A stretch of 64,000 bases of DNA from Aquarana catesbeiana (taxonomy: Eukaryota; Chordata; Amphibia; Anura; Ranidae), in NCBI RefSeq assembly GCF_042186555.1, contig NC_133328.1, positions 496,027,106 to 496,091,105 of the forward strand. Direction: 5' to 3'. Under the pieces are notes generated by a model, which did not search any database, had not been told where the DNA came from, and saw only the letters and a program-made list of their open reading frames with translations. The translations under genes were made by a program, and so were the position numbers. This document shows, one piece after another, positions 23,888 through 35,957 of this stretch; position 1 is the stretch's first letter, and every line of letters starts with the position of its first letter.

Positions 23888-26459
23888 CTCTATGGAATCT
23901 ATCTAACCATAATCGTGGACACTCAGATTAGAGCAGAATGGTAATACTGCATTCTTTTTAAAGGATTCTAATTTTAAGTAGATGTAAAGCAAATCAATAA
24001 AATTTCATATAAGCTTTACCGTGTTATTGTAATTTCAAAAGTAATTTTACATTTTTTAATTCTTTCATTCAAATAATACTATATTATAATATAAATTTAT
24101 TATAAAATATATAAATAATGCCTTGTTCAGGCACTACCTGTTATGTGGTGACCACACTCTGTCGCTCTCTCCTTGTTGATTTGCGGAGTTGTCACCATGT
24201 TAGGTGCTTTCAGTTGAGACTTTAAACAGCCATGCATAGGCATGTTCTGTCGTTGCCATCAGTAGGAAATATATACTAGTATTGACATGCAGCCACCACT
24301 GCAGTGGGAGATGGGGAGTGACTGAAAGAGGACGCAGGGGATCAGCAGCAATGAGATGTAAATAAATAAATAAAAACACTTTTCTAAAAGAGGTAAACAA
24401 AGAAGCTGTTGATGTTCCACAGTGCTTTAGCAAACTTAACTCATCCAGTTAGAATTTACTTTTATTTTACTTTATTTACCTAAAGTAATTGATATCACTA
24501 TACTCCTTACAGCAATGACAAATCTGTTTTCTTTCTTTCTCTTTTTTCCCTTTCCTCATTATTTTATGTAGCTCCTCTTAAACCATTTTTCTACTTTTGC
24601 ATCCCCCCAACCTTTTTTCCCTTTATTTTATTCTGTCTTTTTCCAATCTCTAGAACCCCTTATTAACATCTAACAATTGCAACCTCAAAATCTTCAGTTA
24701 TTATAATTCTTTACTTAGAAAGCACCATACAAGTTGATAAATACTAAATATGTACAGAGGATCACATTTTTATAAATAAGGCATTGATGTGTCACCTTTA
24801 TACGTAAACCATATAATCAATGTTTGTTTCTGTATTTCTCTGTTCCGGGCTTAGGTCAACATTTAATGAAAATATCTGATTTGTTTAATAAAAATGTATG
24901 ACTTTTAGCATTTTGTTCAATTGTTGTGTTTAAAAGCAATGAATAAGAGACCAACGCATTAATTGCCACTTTGTTAATAATTACGAAGGGTTAACGGAAA
25001 GAATCCAACTTATTATCATGGAGTATAGTCTGTAGGAAAACTGCCTGGGGCTTTTACTTCTTCTGCTTCTATTTCCATGAGACATTTTGCACAATTGGAT
25101 CTGAACATTGATCGTGAATGTATTGTTGTCAAGTTTAAACTTTTGTTTTGTGTCTTTTCATTGAAGCATATTTAGTTTGCCTTTTTTCCCCTTCTTTTTT
25201 GAACCACCCTCAAGGGTTCATAATACACTGTTATTGGCCCGCGTTCCCCTCCCAAATTGAGAAGGAATGGAAGCAGCAATAAATGCCTGTTTTATAAAGA
25301 GCTGCTATTGAAGGGCATGAATAATTTGTCTTGTAAGCATGGATTATATTGGTAACAGTTGGGTAATTTTGAAAAACATGAGTAGCAGACTTAATGTGCA
25401 TAACTATGCGTAAAATGTGCTGTTATGTGTTGATGGTTTTATAACGTTACACACTTGAGCAGTCCGTTGTGTCATTTAAATATTTCTTTCCATGCTGCGA
25501 TCGTCCTGTCAGTTTATTTGCTGATGTGTTCATCTCTGTTGATTTGCGCTTTTCAGTTAAAAACAGCTTGCTGGGGAAAATACAAACAAAAATTAACTGA
25601 CTTGTCATACATTGCCTTGAATTAGTAATCTTTTACAATTGTATCCTTAGAAACACAAACAAAGAGCACTTGAGTGATTGAGCTCTTGGCCTGTTATGGA
25701 TAATGAACAGATCTTTAGAAAACATTAGCTCATCTGTAGCAATTTCGTGCTTTGTCATTCGTTGTTGGCGAGAAGAATCTATCCCCCCCCCTTTCAAATG
25801 GTGGATTTTTCCAATCATCTCCTGTTGGTAGCTTGAAGGTTAATCCCCAAAGCAAAAGCAGACAGAAGCCCTGCAAGAGCTGCAAGTGTTCCAAGGCTGG
25901 GAGCGATTCCTTCCCTGAAATAAACGATTCCTGCCTTGTTCAGTGATTTTTGTGCAGCACTCCACACGGCTGAGCAAGTGCATCAATACTGTAGTCCTTA
26001 CATGCTGTACATACTGATGACACTCTCTCTGTTTAACTTGATTGACTGAGCAGGATAGCGAAGCAGAAGCACCTGCGAGAGATGTGCAGCCATATACAAA
26101 CTGGTCTCCAGCCTGCTTTTTTTTTTTTTTTTTTGTTAACACTTAACGCTGTGTATTTGACTTGAAAATCATGGTGTGGTGAACTGGAGGTAGTACAGTC
26201 AGCTACAGATGCCTTTGTTGTGATGAGCTGTGACAGTAATGCAGTTAGGTGCCGTCTGATTGTGTTTGGAAGTCCAAGTTTTCGTTTTGCTTTGTCTAGG
26301 GTCGAGCAGTGTATCGTTCATGAGGGCTGGCACCTGTAAAACAGACAGAGACAGTATGCTGTGAATACAGCTAATGTGCTGGTGATTGAATGCTTGTTTT
26401 GATATTGTGCCGGCTGGTATTGCTGGTAAACCTAACACTGTATTCTTTCCTTTGTTTAG
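23888..26459. other. Repeat-poor intron before the first exon
   Basis: No transposon is recognised apart from an A/T-rich patch at 24060-24120. The stretch 24920-25620 has balanced composition and no ORF and looks like conserved non-coding DNA. That is an inference to be tested by alignment. Confidence 0.4.
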
Positions 26460-26577
26460 GCTTTGAGGCAGCAGCAGAAAAGAAGAAATGGGGTCTCTAT
26501 GATGGTAAACAAGACTGTCCCTCGTGTTGTCCTGACGCCTTTAAAGGTGTCTGATGAGCAGTCAGATTCACCTTCAG
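26460..26577 (+). CDS. ASXL3: ASXL3 coding exon (linker before DEUBAD)
   Basis: Seen: a 118-bp open block between a pyrimidine-rich acceptor ending AG at 26458-26459 and a GTAAAG donor at 26578. It reads ALRQQQKRRNGVSMMVNK and continues through TVPRVVLTPLKVSDEQSDSPSG. The basic QQQKRR start and serine/aspartate-rich end match vertebrate ASXL3 between the HARE-HTH and DEUBAD domains; ASXL1 and ASXL2 differ clearly here. The exon starts in phase 0 at GCT and ends after the first base of a glycine codon, which the next exon completes. ASXL3 is a nuclear scaffold of the PR-DUB complex, which removes ubiquitin from H2A K119 with BAP1. This linker has no known catalytic role. A conceptual ATG start inside the exon is not a gene start. 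The paralogue assignment rests on remembered family sequence. Confidence 0.93.
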
Positions 26578-28472
26578 GTAAAGATGAAACAGACTACACA
26601 TTTCATGTGAAAATCCACTCGCTAAAGCTTTATGGAAGGGGGGGGAGGGTGGTGAGATAAGGGGGGAGCTGAATAATAAGGCAGATCTGCTGCTGTTTTC
26701 CTAGTTTTCTAAAATTCACAGATAGTTATTTGTACATATTGGCTCACACCTATACATGCATAAGTATACATTAGAATTCAGAACACATAACATAACAGTC
26801 CGGCTGCAGCAGAAAGATACAGGAATCCAATCATTGTAGGCTGGTTGAAGAAATGTAATACCGGACCACATGCTGGCGCTAAATGCCTGCAAATAGAGCT
26901 CAGTTACACACTGTTATTTTGTGTGTTTGCCTTTGAGAACCTTAACAAATACACCATGTGTGTATTTGTACTTGTTGCTGACTGATATTAGGCTGGAGTT
27001 TATTCACTATGTACACCTAGCTATCACAATATTATTTTTCTCTATTTCTTCCTTTTTTCATCGTTATGCAAGCATGGCTACACACAGTGTTGTTTTTGTA
27101 TTCCATATATGGAAAAGTAAATATGTTTTTATATTCCACCTGTATTTTTACCTGTTACTTTATAGCATTATATCTGATTGCTTAAAGTTTTTTTTACCAC
27201 TGTAGTGTTTTTCTTCAAATGGCTATAGTGACTGCCTTTTTATATTGTGTCCTATAAGTATTTAATCATAATTTACTGTTCTTGCTTCACATGAGTAAAA
27301 AAATGTAATTTTTTTTAAAGGTAGAATGGTACAGTTTTGATTTTTGAGATTAGATGCAAGACACATTTTTTGCAGAAACTGTTTCCCTATCCTTTTTTTT
27401 CCTTCTTTTATAACTAATAACTATTAATTTATAAATAAATAAATAAAGTACACTATAAGGATGGTAACATGTATGCCACGAATTCCAATGCTGCTCCTCA
27501 AGTCATGACTGTATGTGTGTAAACGGCACTGAAGTTAATGACAGTGATCGGAAGGGGATAACTGTTCTACTGGCTTAACAAGGATAATACCAGGAGCAAG
27601 AACATCCTCTGTGGGGATAGTCTTCAAAGCAATGCATTAGCTGGACACAATTTCTCTTATCTATTGTAACACTCTCTGCAAGTTATTGATTATGTTATTT
27701 TATCCGATTTCACATCCTCTTGTCTCTCTTGTCTGTAGTGTACTGAAAGAAAGGGATTTAAACATTAAAAAAATGATCGTTTGGACCAAATAATAGACAA
27801 TACCAAGATGACCTCTTTGTGTACCTATAAGAGCCATATAAATTTGAATTTGCATTTTCTTTCCTCCTCCCCAAGGGTCTGAATCAAAAAACGGTGAAGC
27901 AGACAGTTCTGATAAGGAAACCAAGCAAGGGCAAAAATCACCCCCTGGCAAACAAATAAGCCAGCACTTGAAACGGCTTAAAAAATCAGGTTTAGGTAAG
28001 TGATGGTAATGCATGCCTTCTTATTCAACATTACTATCTAGCCTCCACATTACGTCACTGTGACAGTGCAAGTAAAAGAAAGACCTGAAAATCGTGTTGT
28101 CCTACTAAAATTTGTAATATATACTTTGTGATTGCCATTTATCTTTTTATTTTACAGAAAATATTGCTGCACACATTTTGTATCTTGTGACAACTCCAGA
28201 AGCCTATAACAGTTAAAGTAATAATCACCTTTATAAGGAATGATAGGGAACTGTTGTCTTTCTCCTTGCTGATTTTACTGGGGTAACTGAGCCTTGGCTG
28301 TGTGGACCCCTTTATAGGCTTTGTACTAATACATTTACGGAGCTTCAAAAAGTTTAACAAATCCGCTTGTATGTATTGTATATATGTCTAAGCATTGCAG
28401 TGTCATTTAATCCAGCACTGAGTATACCTATTCCACAGCTTCAAATTTTTAACAAAGTAATTTTGACTTTAA
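26578..28472. other. ASXL3 introns around the second exon
   Basis: Apart from the exon at 27876-27995 this is unique-looking AT-rich intron. It has a G-run after the first exon (26638-26650) and a short (AAAT)n near 27430-27446. No transposon is recognised. Confidence 0.5.
27876..27995 (+). CDS. ASXL3: ASXL3 coding exon (basic linker before DEUBAD)
   Basis: Seen: a 120-bp block after a CT-rich acceptor ending CCAAG (AG at 27874-27875) and before a GTAAGT donor at 27996. Joined to the split glycine of the previous exon it reads GSESKNGEADSSDKE, then a Lys/Gln/Pro stretch, and ends SQHLKRLKKSGLG. It enters and leaves in phase 1, so it keeps the frame with both neighbours. The stretch is hydrophilic, probably disordered, and has a basic KRLKK cluster. 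It is too short for most ORF finders and was found by splice-site and homology reading. It belongs to the region just N-terminal of the DEUBAD domain of ASXL3. The preceding intron is 1,298 bp, the shortest in the window. Confidence 0.93.
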
Positions 28473-28811
28473 AGTGGTTCTAAACCTTTAACTTTTAAAA
28501 AATAACAAACACATTATACTTACTTGCGCTGTGTGATGGTTTTGCACAGAGCAGCCCCAATCCTCCTCTTCTTGGGTCCCCACCAGCATTCCTTGCTCCT
28601 CCTGCCTTCTGAGCACAACCCCCCCCCCCCCGAGCATTGCCATTGGCTCCGGCTGCTATCAATCTGCCCTGTAAGGAGGGAGAGAGTGGAGAGAGACGCA
28701 CTCTGGTAAGTATAAGGGGGCTGGAGGGGTGGGGATCCTGGACACAGAAGGTCTTTTAACTTAATGCAGAGCATGAATTAAGTTAAAAAATCTTAAGGCT
28801 TTAGAACCACT
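28473..28811. mobile_element. TTAA family C MITE (AGTGGTTCTAAA ends)
   Basis: A 339-bp element starts AGTGGTTCTAAACC and ends TTTAGAACCACT. TTAA is duplicated at 28469-28472 and 28812-28815. A C12 run lies near 28620. The right TTAA is shared with the next repeat, so one element inserted at the terminus of the other. Confidence 0.88.
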
Positions 28812-29088
28812 TTAACCACTTGCTGCCCGCCCACCGTCATATGACGGCGGAATGGTGCAGCTGTTATCCGGGGCCGCCGTCCTATGACGTAACAGCCTTC
28901 CAGGCCCTCCAGGGAGCGCGCCTGCCGCATCACTCGGGTTCCGGTGCACGTGCTTGGCGACCGAGATATCCGCCGGGCACCCGCGATTGCCTGGTAACTG
29001 AGCAGGACCATGGATCTGTGTGTGTAAACACACAGATCCACGTCCTGTCAGAGGAGAGGAGACCGATGGTGTGTTCTTTGTACAGAGG
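28812..29088 (+). repeat. TTAA family A repeat, left part before LINE
   Basis: Starts CCACTTGCTGCCCGCC after TTAA, with CATATGACGGCGG and the palindrome GGATCTGTGTGTGTAAACAC...CACAGATCC. It breaks at GTACAGAGG where LINE sequence begins. The same segment reappears after the LINE at 31665-31949. Confidence 0.85.
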
Positions 29089-31378
29089 CCTTTGACAGGG
29101 TAGACTGGGGGCTCATGATACAGACCCTGGAAATCATGGGAATTGGCCCAAGAATGATCCAGTGGATCAAAACTCTATACCAGCACCCAACAGCAACTAT
29201 AAGAATAAATGGTTCACTGTCCTCATCCTTCGAGATGAAAAAAGGGACAAGGCAGGGATGTCCTCTATCCCCACTCTTGTTTGTGCTATCCCTGGAACCA
29301 TTACTGGCATCGGTACGAACGAACCCTGATATAAATGGATTCAAGATTGGAGAGGAGGAACATAAACTTGCAGCATTTGCGGATGACGTAATGTTTTTTG
29401 TCTCTTACCCGCGGATCACAATACCCAATTTATTAAACGCTTTGAAATATTATGGGGAGATATCCAACTTTAGAATCAACTTAGCAAAATCAGAAATCTC
29501 AATATAAGTTTAAGCAAGACAGCAGAGCTAACACTGAAAACGGAATTCAAGTTTGCCTGGAGGAAGGAACTGAATTATTTGGGAATCAAGCTAGCTAACA
29601 CCATGAATAAGATATATAAAATAAATTTTATAACATTGTTAGACAAAATTAGAACTGAATGTAATAAAATAGTAGGGAGGCCTATATCATGGATAGGTCG
29701 TATAAATATTATAAAGATGGTCCTCCTACCAAAGATTACATATAAGTTTCAGATGTTGCCACTGTCCCTGCCCCCATCTTATTTAAAAGAACTAAAATCA
29801 ATAATCATGAATTCAATATGGAAATATAGAAAACCGAGAGTCTCTTTTGCAACCCTAAGACAGGAAAAGAAAAGAGGGGTCCTATCGGTACCAGACACCC
29901 ACAATTACTATAATGCAATTGTGCTGTCCAGAGTAGTGGAATGGGTCAAGGAAAAGAATGAAAAAAGATGGGTTAAGATTGAAAAAGCACTTAGTAGGGC
30001 ACAACTAGGAAATATCATTTTGAATCCACCACAGTACAGAACGATTGATGTAAACACACCCTCACTTACACAAAATGTTTTAAAAATCTGGGACAAAACG
30101 TACAAACAATTAAATGGGAAATATAACTCGCCACTAATTGGGTTAAAAGATAACGATTTTTTTGCACCAGGGGAAAAGGCAATGGGGGGAAAAAAAACAC
30201 AATACAGTTAAGAGATATAATTAAAAAGGGAAAATTAATACACTCTTATGCTGTACACATGGTCGGATTTTCCGACGGAAAATGTGTGATAGGACCTTGT
30301 CGGAAATTCCGACCGTGTGTGGGCTCCATCACACATTTTCCATCGGAATTTCCGACACACAAAGTTTGAGAGCTTGCTATAAAATTTTCCGACAACAAAA
30401 TCCGTTGTCGGAAATTCCGATCGTGTGTACACAAATCCAACGCACAAAGTGCCACGCATGCTCAGAATGAATTAAGAGACAAAAGCTATTGGCTACTGCT
30501 CCGTTTATAGTCCCGATGTACGGGTTTTACGTCACCGCGTTCAGAACGATTGGATTTTCCGACAGCTTTGTGTCACTGTGTGTATGTAAGACAAGTTTGA
30601 GTCAATTGATGAATGGCGGTACCTCCAGTTGAGTCACTTTATTCAAAGTCATCCTCACCCCATTAGATCTGGGGAAGAGTTGACCCCGCTGGAAAGGCTG
30701 TGTTGCATTGACAGAGCAAAAAACACGATATCTAAGTTATATAAACTCTTGCTGAGGGGGAACGAGATGGAGATGCCGCCATACATCAAGAGATGGGAAC
30801 AGGATTTGGGGTCACATAGAGATAAGATTAGCATTGGAAAAATACTGACCTTGACACATAGCTCAGCGGTTAACACCAAAACCACGGAAATGAACTATAA
30901 ATGCTTAAAGAGATGGTACGCAACCCCTGACAAAATTAGCAAATACCAAAAGGGTAAATCAGCTAACTGTTGGCGGGGTTGCGGGGAAGTAGGGACAATG
31001 GTTCACCTATAGTGGGTTTGCCCCAAAATCAAAAAAAATTGGAAAAAGATTATTTACTACATTAAAGAAATAACTAAAAAAGAAATAGAGGAAGATCCGT
31101 GGGTAGTATTGTTTCACGGAGCAGGGGGAGACTTGAAGCAATACAAGGAGTCATTGATGCCACATTTGCTAAATACTGCCAAAAAACTCATCCCTAAGAA
31201 ATGGCAAGAGGAGGAAAGTCCATCAATATGGGATTGGATAGATTCTGTTGAGGAGACATTTAAAATGGAGCGATTGAGAACAAATTTTGAAAACAACAAT
31301 GAAGGGTTTAGAGCGAAGTGGGCGTGCTGGAGGGAGTTTAAAAGATCCTGGAGTTTTGCTGAGGTATTGAGAATATAG
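29089..31378 (+). pseudogene. L1-type ORF2 C-terminal half (reverse transcriptase)
   Basis: Four open pieces in order (29107-29507, 29579-30211, 30629-31012, 31109-31378) give RT and C-terminal domains. KKGTRQGCPLSPLLF is the RT motif before the active site and LAAFADDVMFFV carries the FADD catalytic aspartates. The C-terminal cysteine/histidine knuckle appears as CWRGCGEVGTMVHL followed, past a stop, by WVC. A frame change at 29507-29579, the nested MITE, a stop at 31010-31012 and the missing endonuclease show it is inactive. It would have copied LINE RNA into DNA at the nicked target. Confidence 0.88.
30247..30598. mobile_element. MITE nested in the LINE
   Basis: TCGGATTTTCCGAC-type sequence recurs inverted several times (30262, 30297, 30345, 30410, 30550), a palindromic core typical of a frog MITE family. 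LINE coding sequence stops at about 30246 (KKGKLIHS) and resumes near 30590 (ESIDEWRYLQLSHF), so the element is an insertion. The exact ends are uncertain. Confidence 0.75.
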
Positions 31379-31664
31379 CTTTACTATGGTGGTAGAAGAA
31401 TTTAAAGGTTTTCTTGTAGGGCAAATATGCAGAGGTGGGATAGGGGGTGGTGGGAGGGAGTGCGGGGGTAGTTGGGGCTCTAGATTGGGTATCCCGGACA
31501 GTTACCCTTGGGGAAGGCATGTTTGTATTAAATTTATCAGTGCATATACTAAGCTACAATGATGTGACAAAGAATTGGTATAATAATGAGCCAGTTGGGT
31601 GATTTAAGTTTCCCAATTAGAGTACGCTGAAGTAGCAAGAAAAAAAACAGAAGAAAAAAAAAAA

Positions 31665-32646
31665 GAACCACTTTAGCCACTTGCTGCCTGCCCACCGTCA
31701 TATGACGGCGGAATGGTGCAGCTGTTATCCTGGGCCGCCATCATATGACCTAATGGACTTCCAGGCCCTCCAGGAGGCGCGCCCGCCGCGTCACTCGGGT
31801 CCCGGTGCGTGTGCCCGGTGGCCGCGATGTCCGCCGGGCACCCGCGATTGCCTGGTAACTGAGCAGGACCGTGGATCTGTGTGTGTAAACACACAGATCC
31901 ACGTCCTGTCAGAGGAGAGGAGACCAATGGTGCGTTCCTTGTACAGAGGAACACCGATCAGTCTCCTCTCCTTGTGAGTCCCCTCCCCCCACAGTTAGAA
32001 TCACTCCTTAGGAACATAATTAACCCCTACAGCGCCCCCTCCTGGTTAACCCCTTCATTGGCAGTCACATTTATACAGTAATCAATGCATTTTTATAGCA
32101 CGGATCACTGTATAAATGTGAATGGTCCCAAAAATGTGTCAAAAGTGTTCGATGTGTCCGCCGCAATATCGCAGTCACGATAAAAAAATCGAAGATCGCC
32201 GCCATTACTAGTAAAAAATAAAAATGCTATAAATCTAGCCCCTTTTTTTGTAGACGCTATAACTTTTGCGCAAACCAATAAATATACGCTTATTGCGATA
32301 TTTTTTACCAAAAATATGTAGAAGAATACATATCGGCCTAAATCGAGGAAAAATTTTTTTTTTTTTTTTTAAATGTGGATATTTATTATAACAAAAAGTA
32401 AAAAATATTGTGTTTTTTTTTCAAACTTGTCACTATTGTTTTGTTTATAGCGCAAGAGATAAAAACCGCAGGGGTGATCAAATACCACCAAAAGAAAGCT
32501 CTATTAGTGGGGAAAAATGATAAAAATTTAATTTGGGTACAGTGTTGCATGACTGCGCAATTGTTATTCAAAATGCGACAGCGCTGAAAGCTGAAAATTG
32601 GCTTGAGCAGGAAGGGGGTGAAAATGCCCTGTATTGAAGTGGTTAA
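31665..32646 (+). repeat. TTAA family A repeat after LINE
   Basis: It restarts with GAACCACTTTAGCCACTTGC, so it repeats the last eight bases of the MITE at 28473-28811 as well as the family A left end. It then runs to the family A right end, with AAAGAAAGCTCTATTAGTG and GAAGTGG before TTAA (32643-32646). Confidence 0.85.
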
Positions 32647-33562
32647 GGATTTTTACCTTAATGCATTCTCTGCAATAAGATAAAAACACTTCTGTGCTGC
32701 AGGATCCCCCCACCCCCTATTATGTACCCGAGTCTGATCTTGATCCACATCTGTGCCCAAGAGCAGTGGCTCTTTCAGCTCTCTCCTTCCTTACAGGGCA
32801 GATTTATAGCAGCGGCTGCCATTGACTTGGGCTGCTCTCCATCAAATCCTATAATGAGGGAGCGGGGGTGGGGCAATGCTGGGAAGGGGGGTGCTCGGAA
32901 GGCAGGATAATTTTAGTGTTCTCACTTTAGTGTTCTAGCTATTTGTATAGACCCCCCCCCCCCCCCCCCCCATTTTTTTGAATGCCTTGCTGCCTCTGCC
33001 TAACTCTTCAGGTGATAATATGGCTGGGAGCACACAGGTAATTTATAATCATGCAGTTATACAAGCTTTAAGTTACTAGCGATCAATCACTACATGTCAC
33101 AGGACAGTAGCACATGCTTCAAATCGGTCGTATTGTGAACAAGCATTGCATTCAGTAGAGGGATTTGATTAATCCCATGCTGTAGTACTGATAGGGGACG
33201 AACCATACTGTACAAGAATATAGAAAGAGGGGGAGTGGAAGGATGCACCCATGGCTCACAGAAAAAAATAACTACTAAGACAGACTCTCATGGGGAGCAA
33301 TTGAACCAAAAGTGACAGAAAAAGGCCACAGGTACTGTTGAAAGCTGCAGCGTATATAAATCAGCTGTGGGTGGAGTTGCACCTTAATTTTATAAAAATG
33401 TTTTGGGAGCTTACTGTAAATAAATAATTATACCAAATATGTGTTCACAGGCTAATATAGGTTTCAAAAAAATAAACCTTTTTTTAAAACAAGAACAGTA
33501 GGTACATGACAAATTGCTAATTAAACCTACATCTTGAAAAGACATGTACAGATTTAACATCA
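32647..33562. other. MITE fragment, poly-C tract and intron
   Basis: At 32647-32930 is a fragment related to the TTAA MITEs (TTTTACCTTAATGCATTC start, then C-rich and GGCAGATTTATAGCAG blocks). C20 lies at 32952-32971. The rest is unique intron. Confidence 0.5.
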
Positions 33563-34771
33563 TTAACCACTTCATATCGTTAGGCCGTCATATAACGGCC
33601 TCGACTTTCCGGGGTTATATCTAAAGGATGCCTGAGTCTACAGACATCATTCAGATACCGGCATTTTCAGCCAGCGATTCCGTACACCATAAGAATGATC
33701 ATAGCGGCTGTTCCACCACTTGATCGTTCTTACAGGCGGCGAAAGGGGACGTCCCCCCCCCTCCCGCCGCCCTCCGGTGCTTCTACCGTCTCACCTCAGC
33801 GATCGGTGAGTCGGAGAGCGGATCCGCCGGCGCCGGATGTAGATCATAGAGATTTCCGGTGGACCAGATGGTCGCCGGAGTCTCTATGATCGTTCGGAGG
33901 CCGGGCACGATGTTATGACGTCACGCCCGGCCTCTGCATTCAAAAAAACGGCGCCGCCTCGGCTGGGAAGCGGTGATCTTTTTTTATTTATTTATTTATT
34001 TATTTATTTTATTTTTAGGCTTCCCAGCCTAGAGGTGAGATGTGGGGTCTTATTGACCCCACATCTCACTGTAAAGAGGACCGATCATGTCATATTCCTA
34101 TTACAAGGGATGTTTACATTCCTTGTAATAGGAATAAAAGTGATCAAAAACCATTTTTTTTTAAAAAGTGTCAAAATAAAAAATTTTAAGAAAAATTAAC
34201 AATAAGTAAAAAAAAAAAAAATTTTAAAGCGCCCCTGTCCCCGTGAGCTTGCACGCAGAAGCGAACATATACGTAAGTCCCACCCACATATGAAAACGGT
34301 GTTCAAACCACACATGTGAGGTATCGCCGCAAACGTTAGAGCGAGAGCAATCATTTTGGCCCTAGACCTCCTCTGTAATTCAAAACATGTAACCAGTAAA
34401 AAATTTTAAAGCGTCGCCTATGGGGATTTTTAAGTACCAAAGTTTGGCGCCATTCCACGAGCGTGTGCAATTTTGAAGCGTGGCATGTTAGGTATCTATT
34501 TACTCAGCAGAACTTCATCTTTCACACTATGCAAAAAAATTTGGCTAACTTTGCTGTTTTTTTTTTTTTTTTAAAAACGCGTTTGAAAAATTGCTGCGCA
34601 AATACCGTGCAAGATAAAAAGTTGCAATGACCGCCATTGTATTCTCTAGGGTCTCTGCTAAAAAAATATATATAATGTTTGGGGGTTCTATGTAATTTTG
34701 TAGCAAAGAAATTATGATTTTTGACATGTAGGAGCGAAGTTTTAGAATTGGCCTAGATGCGAAGTGGTTAA
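33563..34771 (-). repeat. TTAA family B repeat, reversed
   Basis: TTAA at 33563-33566 and 34768-34771 enclose a reversed family B copy. It begins CCACTTCATATCG with CpG-rich sequence, has (TTTA)n at about 33980-34015 and the palindrome CCTATTACAAGGGATG near 34097. It ends GAAGTGG. The module CACACATGTGAGGTATCGCC lies near 34310. Confidence 0.87.
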
Positions 34772-35957
34772 ACAATCAATGCACCAGACGTGCTACTATG
34801 TGTTACTAGGGTAACAGAGTAAAACTATCATGCTTCTGTCCCAGGTTTATGGCAGCATGAAGCTTAAGACCTATAAGTTGGTTTAGTCAGAGTCTCCTGG
34901 CTACTTGCCACCTTCTGTTCTATAAAAAGAAAAATTTGTATAGCAGAAAAAAACATATATATTTTGGGTAAATAAACTTAAACTTATATATGGGAGCCAT
35001 AAAGACGGAAAAGGGGGGAAAAAAGGCACCTACATTAGATCCATCCTGCAAAATTGAGGAAGGAGAGAGGTATGGTCTTCTCACCAGTGAAGAAGAAATT
35101 TATATTCTTTTGATTCTACAAATTAATTTCTGTAGAACCAGGTTTTTGTGGAATCACAATTATCAAAGCAGAAATTATGTCTTTCATGTATTTAATATTG
35201 TTGACAGATTTAATATTTTTGACAAAAACCCCAGGCCTTGTTCTCTCAGGCGGTAAAAATGGACAGTTTGACTGGGTTTTTACTGCCTCTTGACCACCAG
35301 CAAAACCTTAATAAGGCAACGAGGAGGGGATTGTACACATGCCCTGGCTGCAATACTTTGCAAATTTAACTCTGCTTGTTGAGTTTGACAGGAGGCATCA
35401 CCTATCAGACTAGCCCATTAAAATCAATGTAAATGGAACGCCTTGCTTGCAGTTGTGGCTAGTTGGTTCTGCAAAATCGCCTATTGGCAAAAAGGAAAAA
35501 AAAAAACAACAGACCTCTAGGAGGTGGCATTATCAATTTCTGAAGCCCTGGAAGCTGCTGCTCTACCGTACTCTGAAAAGCATTCCACCGCAGACTGCTT
35601 TTCAGAGATTGTCACTATGTGTACCTAGTCTAAGGGTGCAGTAAGCTTCAGTGACAGAGAACTAAGCACTTTTACATACATTTTTATATATTTTGTTATA
35701 ATTGCTAAAAGGGAGTCTGTGGTATTGAATATGTCTGTTAAATGGCATGCAATTTGCAAATTGACCAAAAGATGCTTAACATAGGACAGGCACAAAAGAT
35801 ACAATCTCCACAGCCATATGCTATTTTAGAGATTTGAAATAGCAGAATTTATTAAAGTGTAATAGTGGTCTTATATCAAGGAAAAGAATATTGACACTGT
35901 GTTTTTAATAGTGTTTACTGATAAAATATTTATGTGTGAAGTGCAGGATTTTATATC
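34772..35957. other. Intron, no feature recognised
   Basis: AT-rich sequence. The open frames at 34990-35256 and 35447-35644 have no recognisable family and contain A-runs. Confidence 0.45.

Larger units (their letters stand above)
29089..31664 (+). mobile_element. 5'-truncated L1-type LINE, sense
   Basis: The element begins inside the reverse transcriptase (AFDRVDWGLM) and runs to an A-rich tail near 31638-31664. It is interrupted by a MITE at about 30247-30598. Flanking 285-bp direct repeats (28804-29088 and 31665-31949) look like an extremely long target-site duplication. Confidence 0.87.

Noticed and set aside
28820..29095. ORFs on both strands around the LINE boundary, repeated at 31673-31977
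   Set aside because: They repeat because the 285-bp segment is duplicated; no coding signature.
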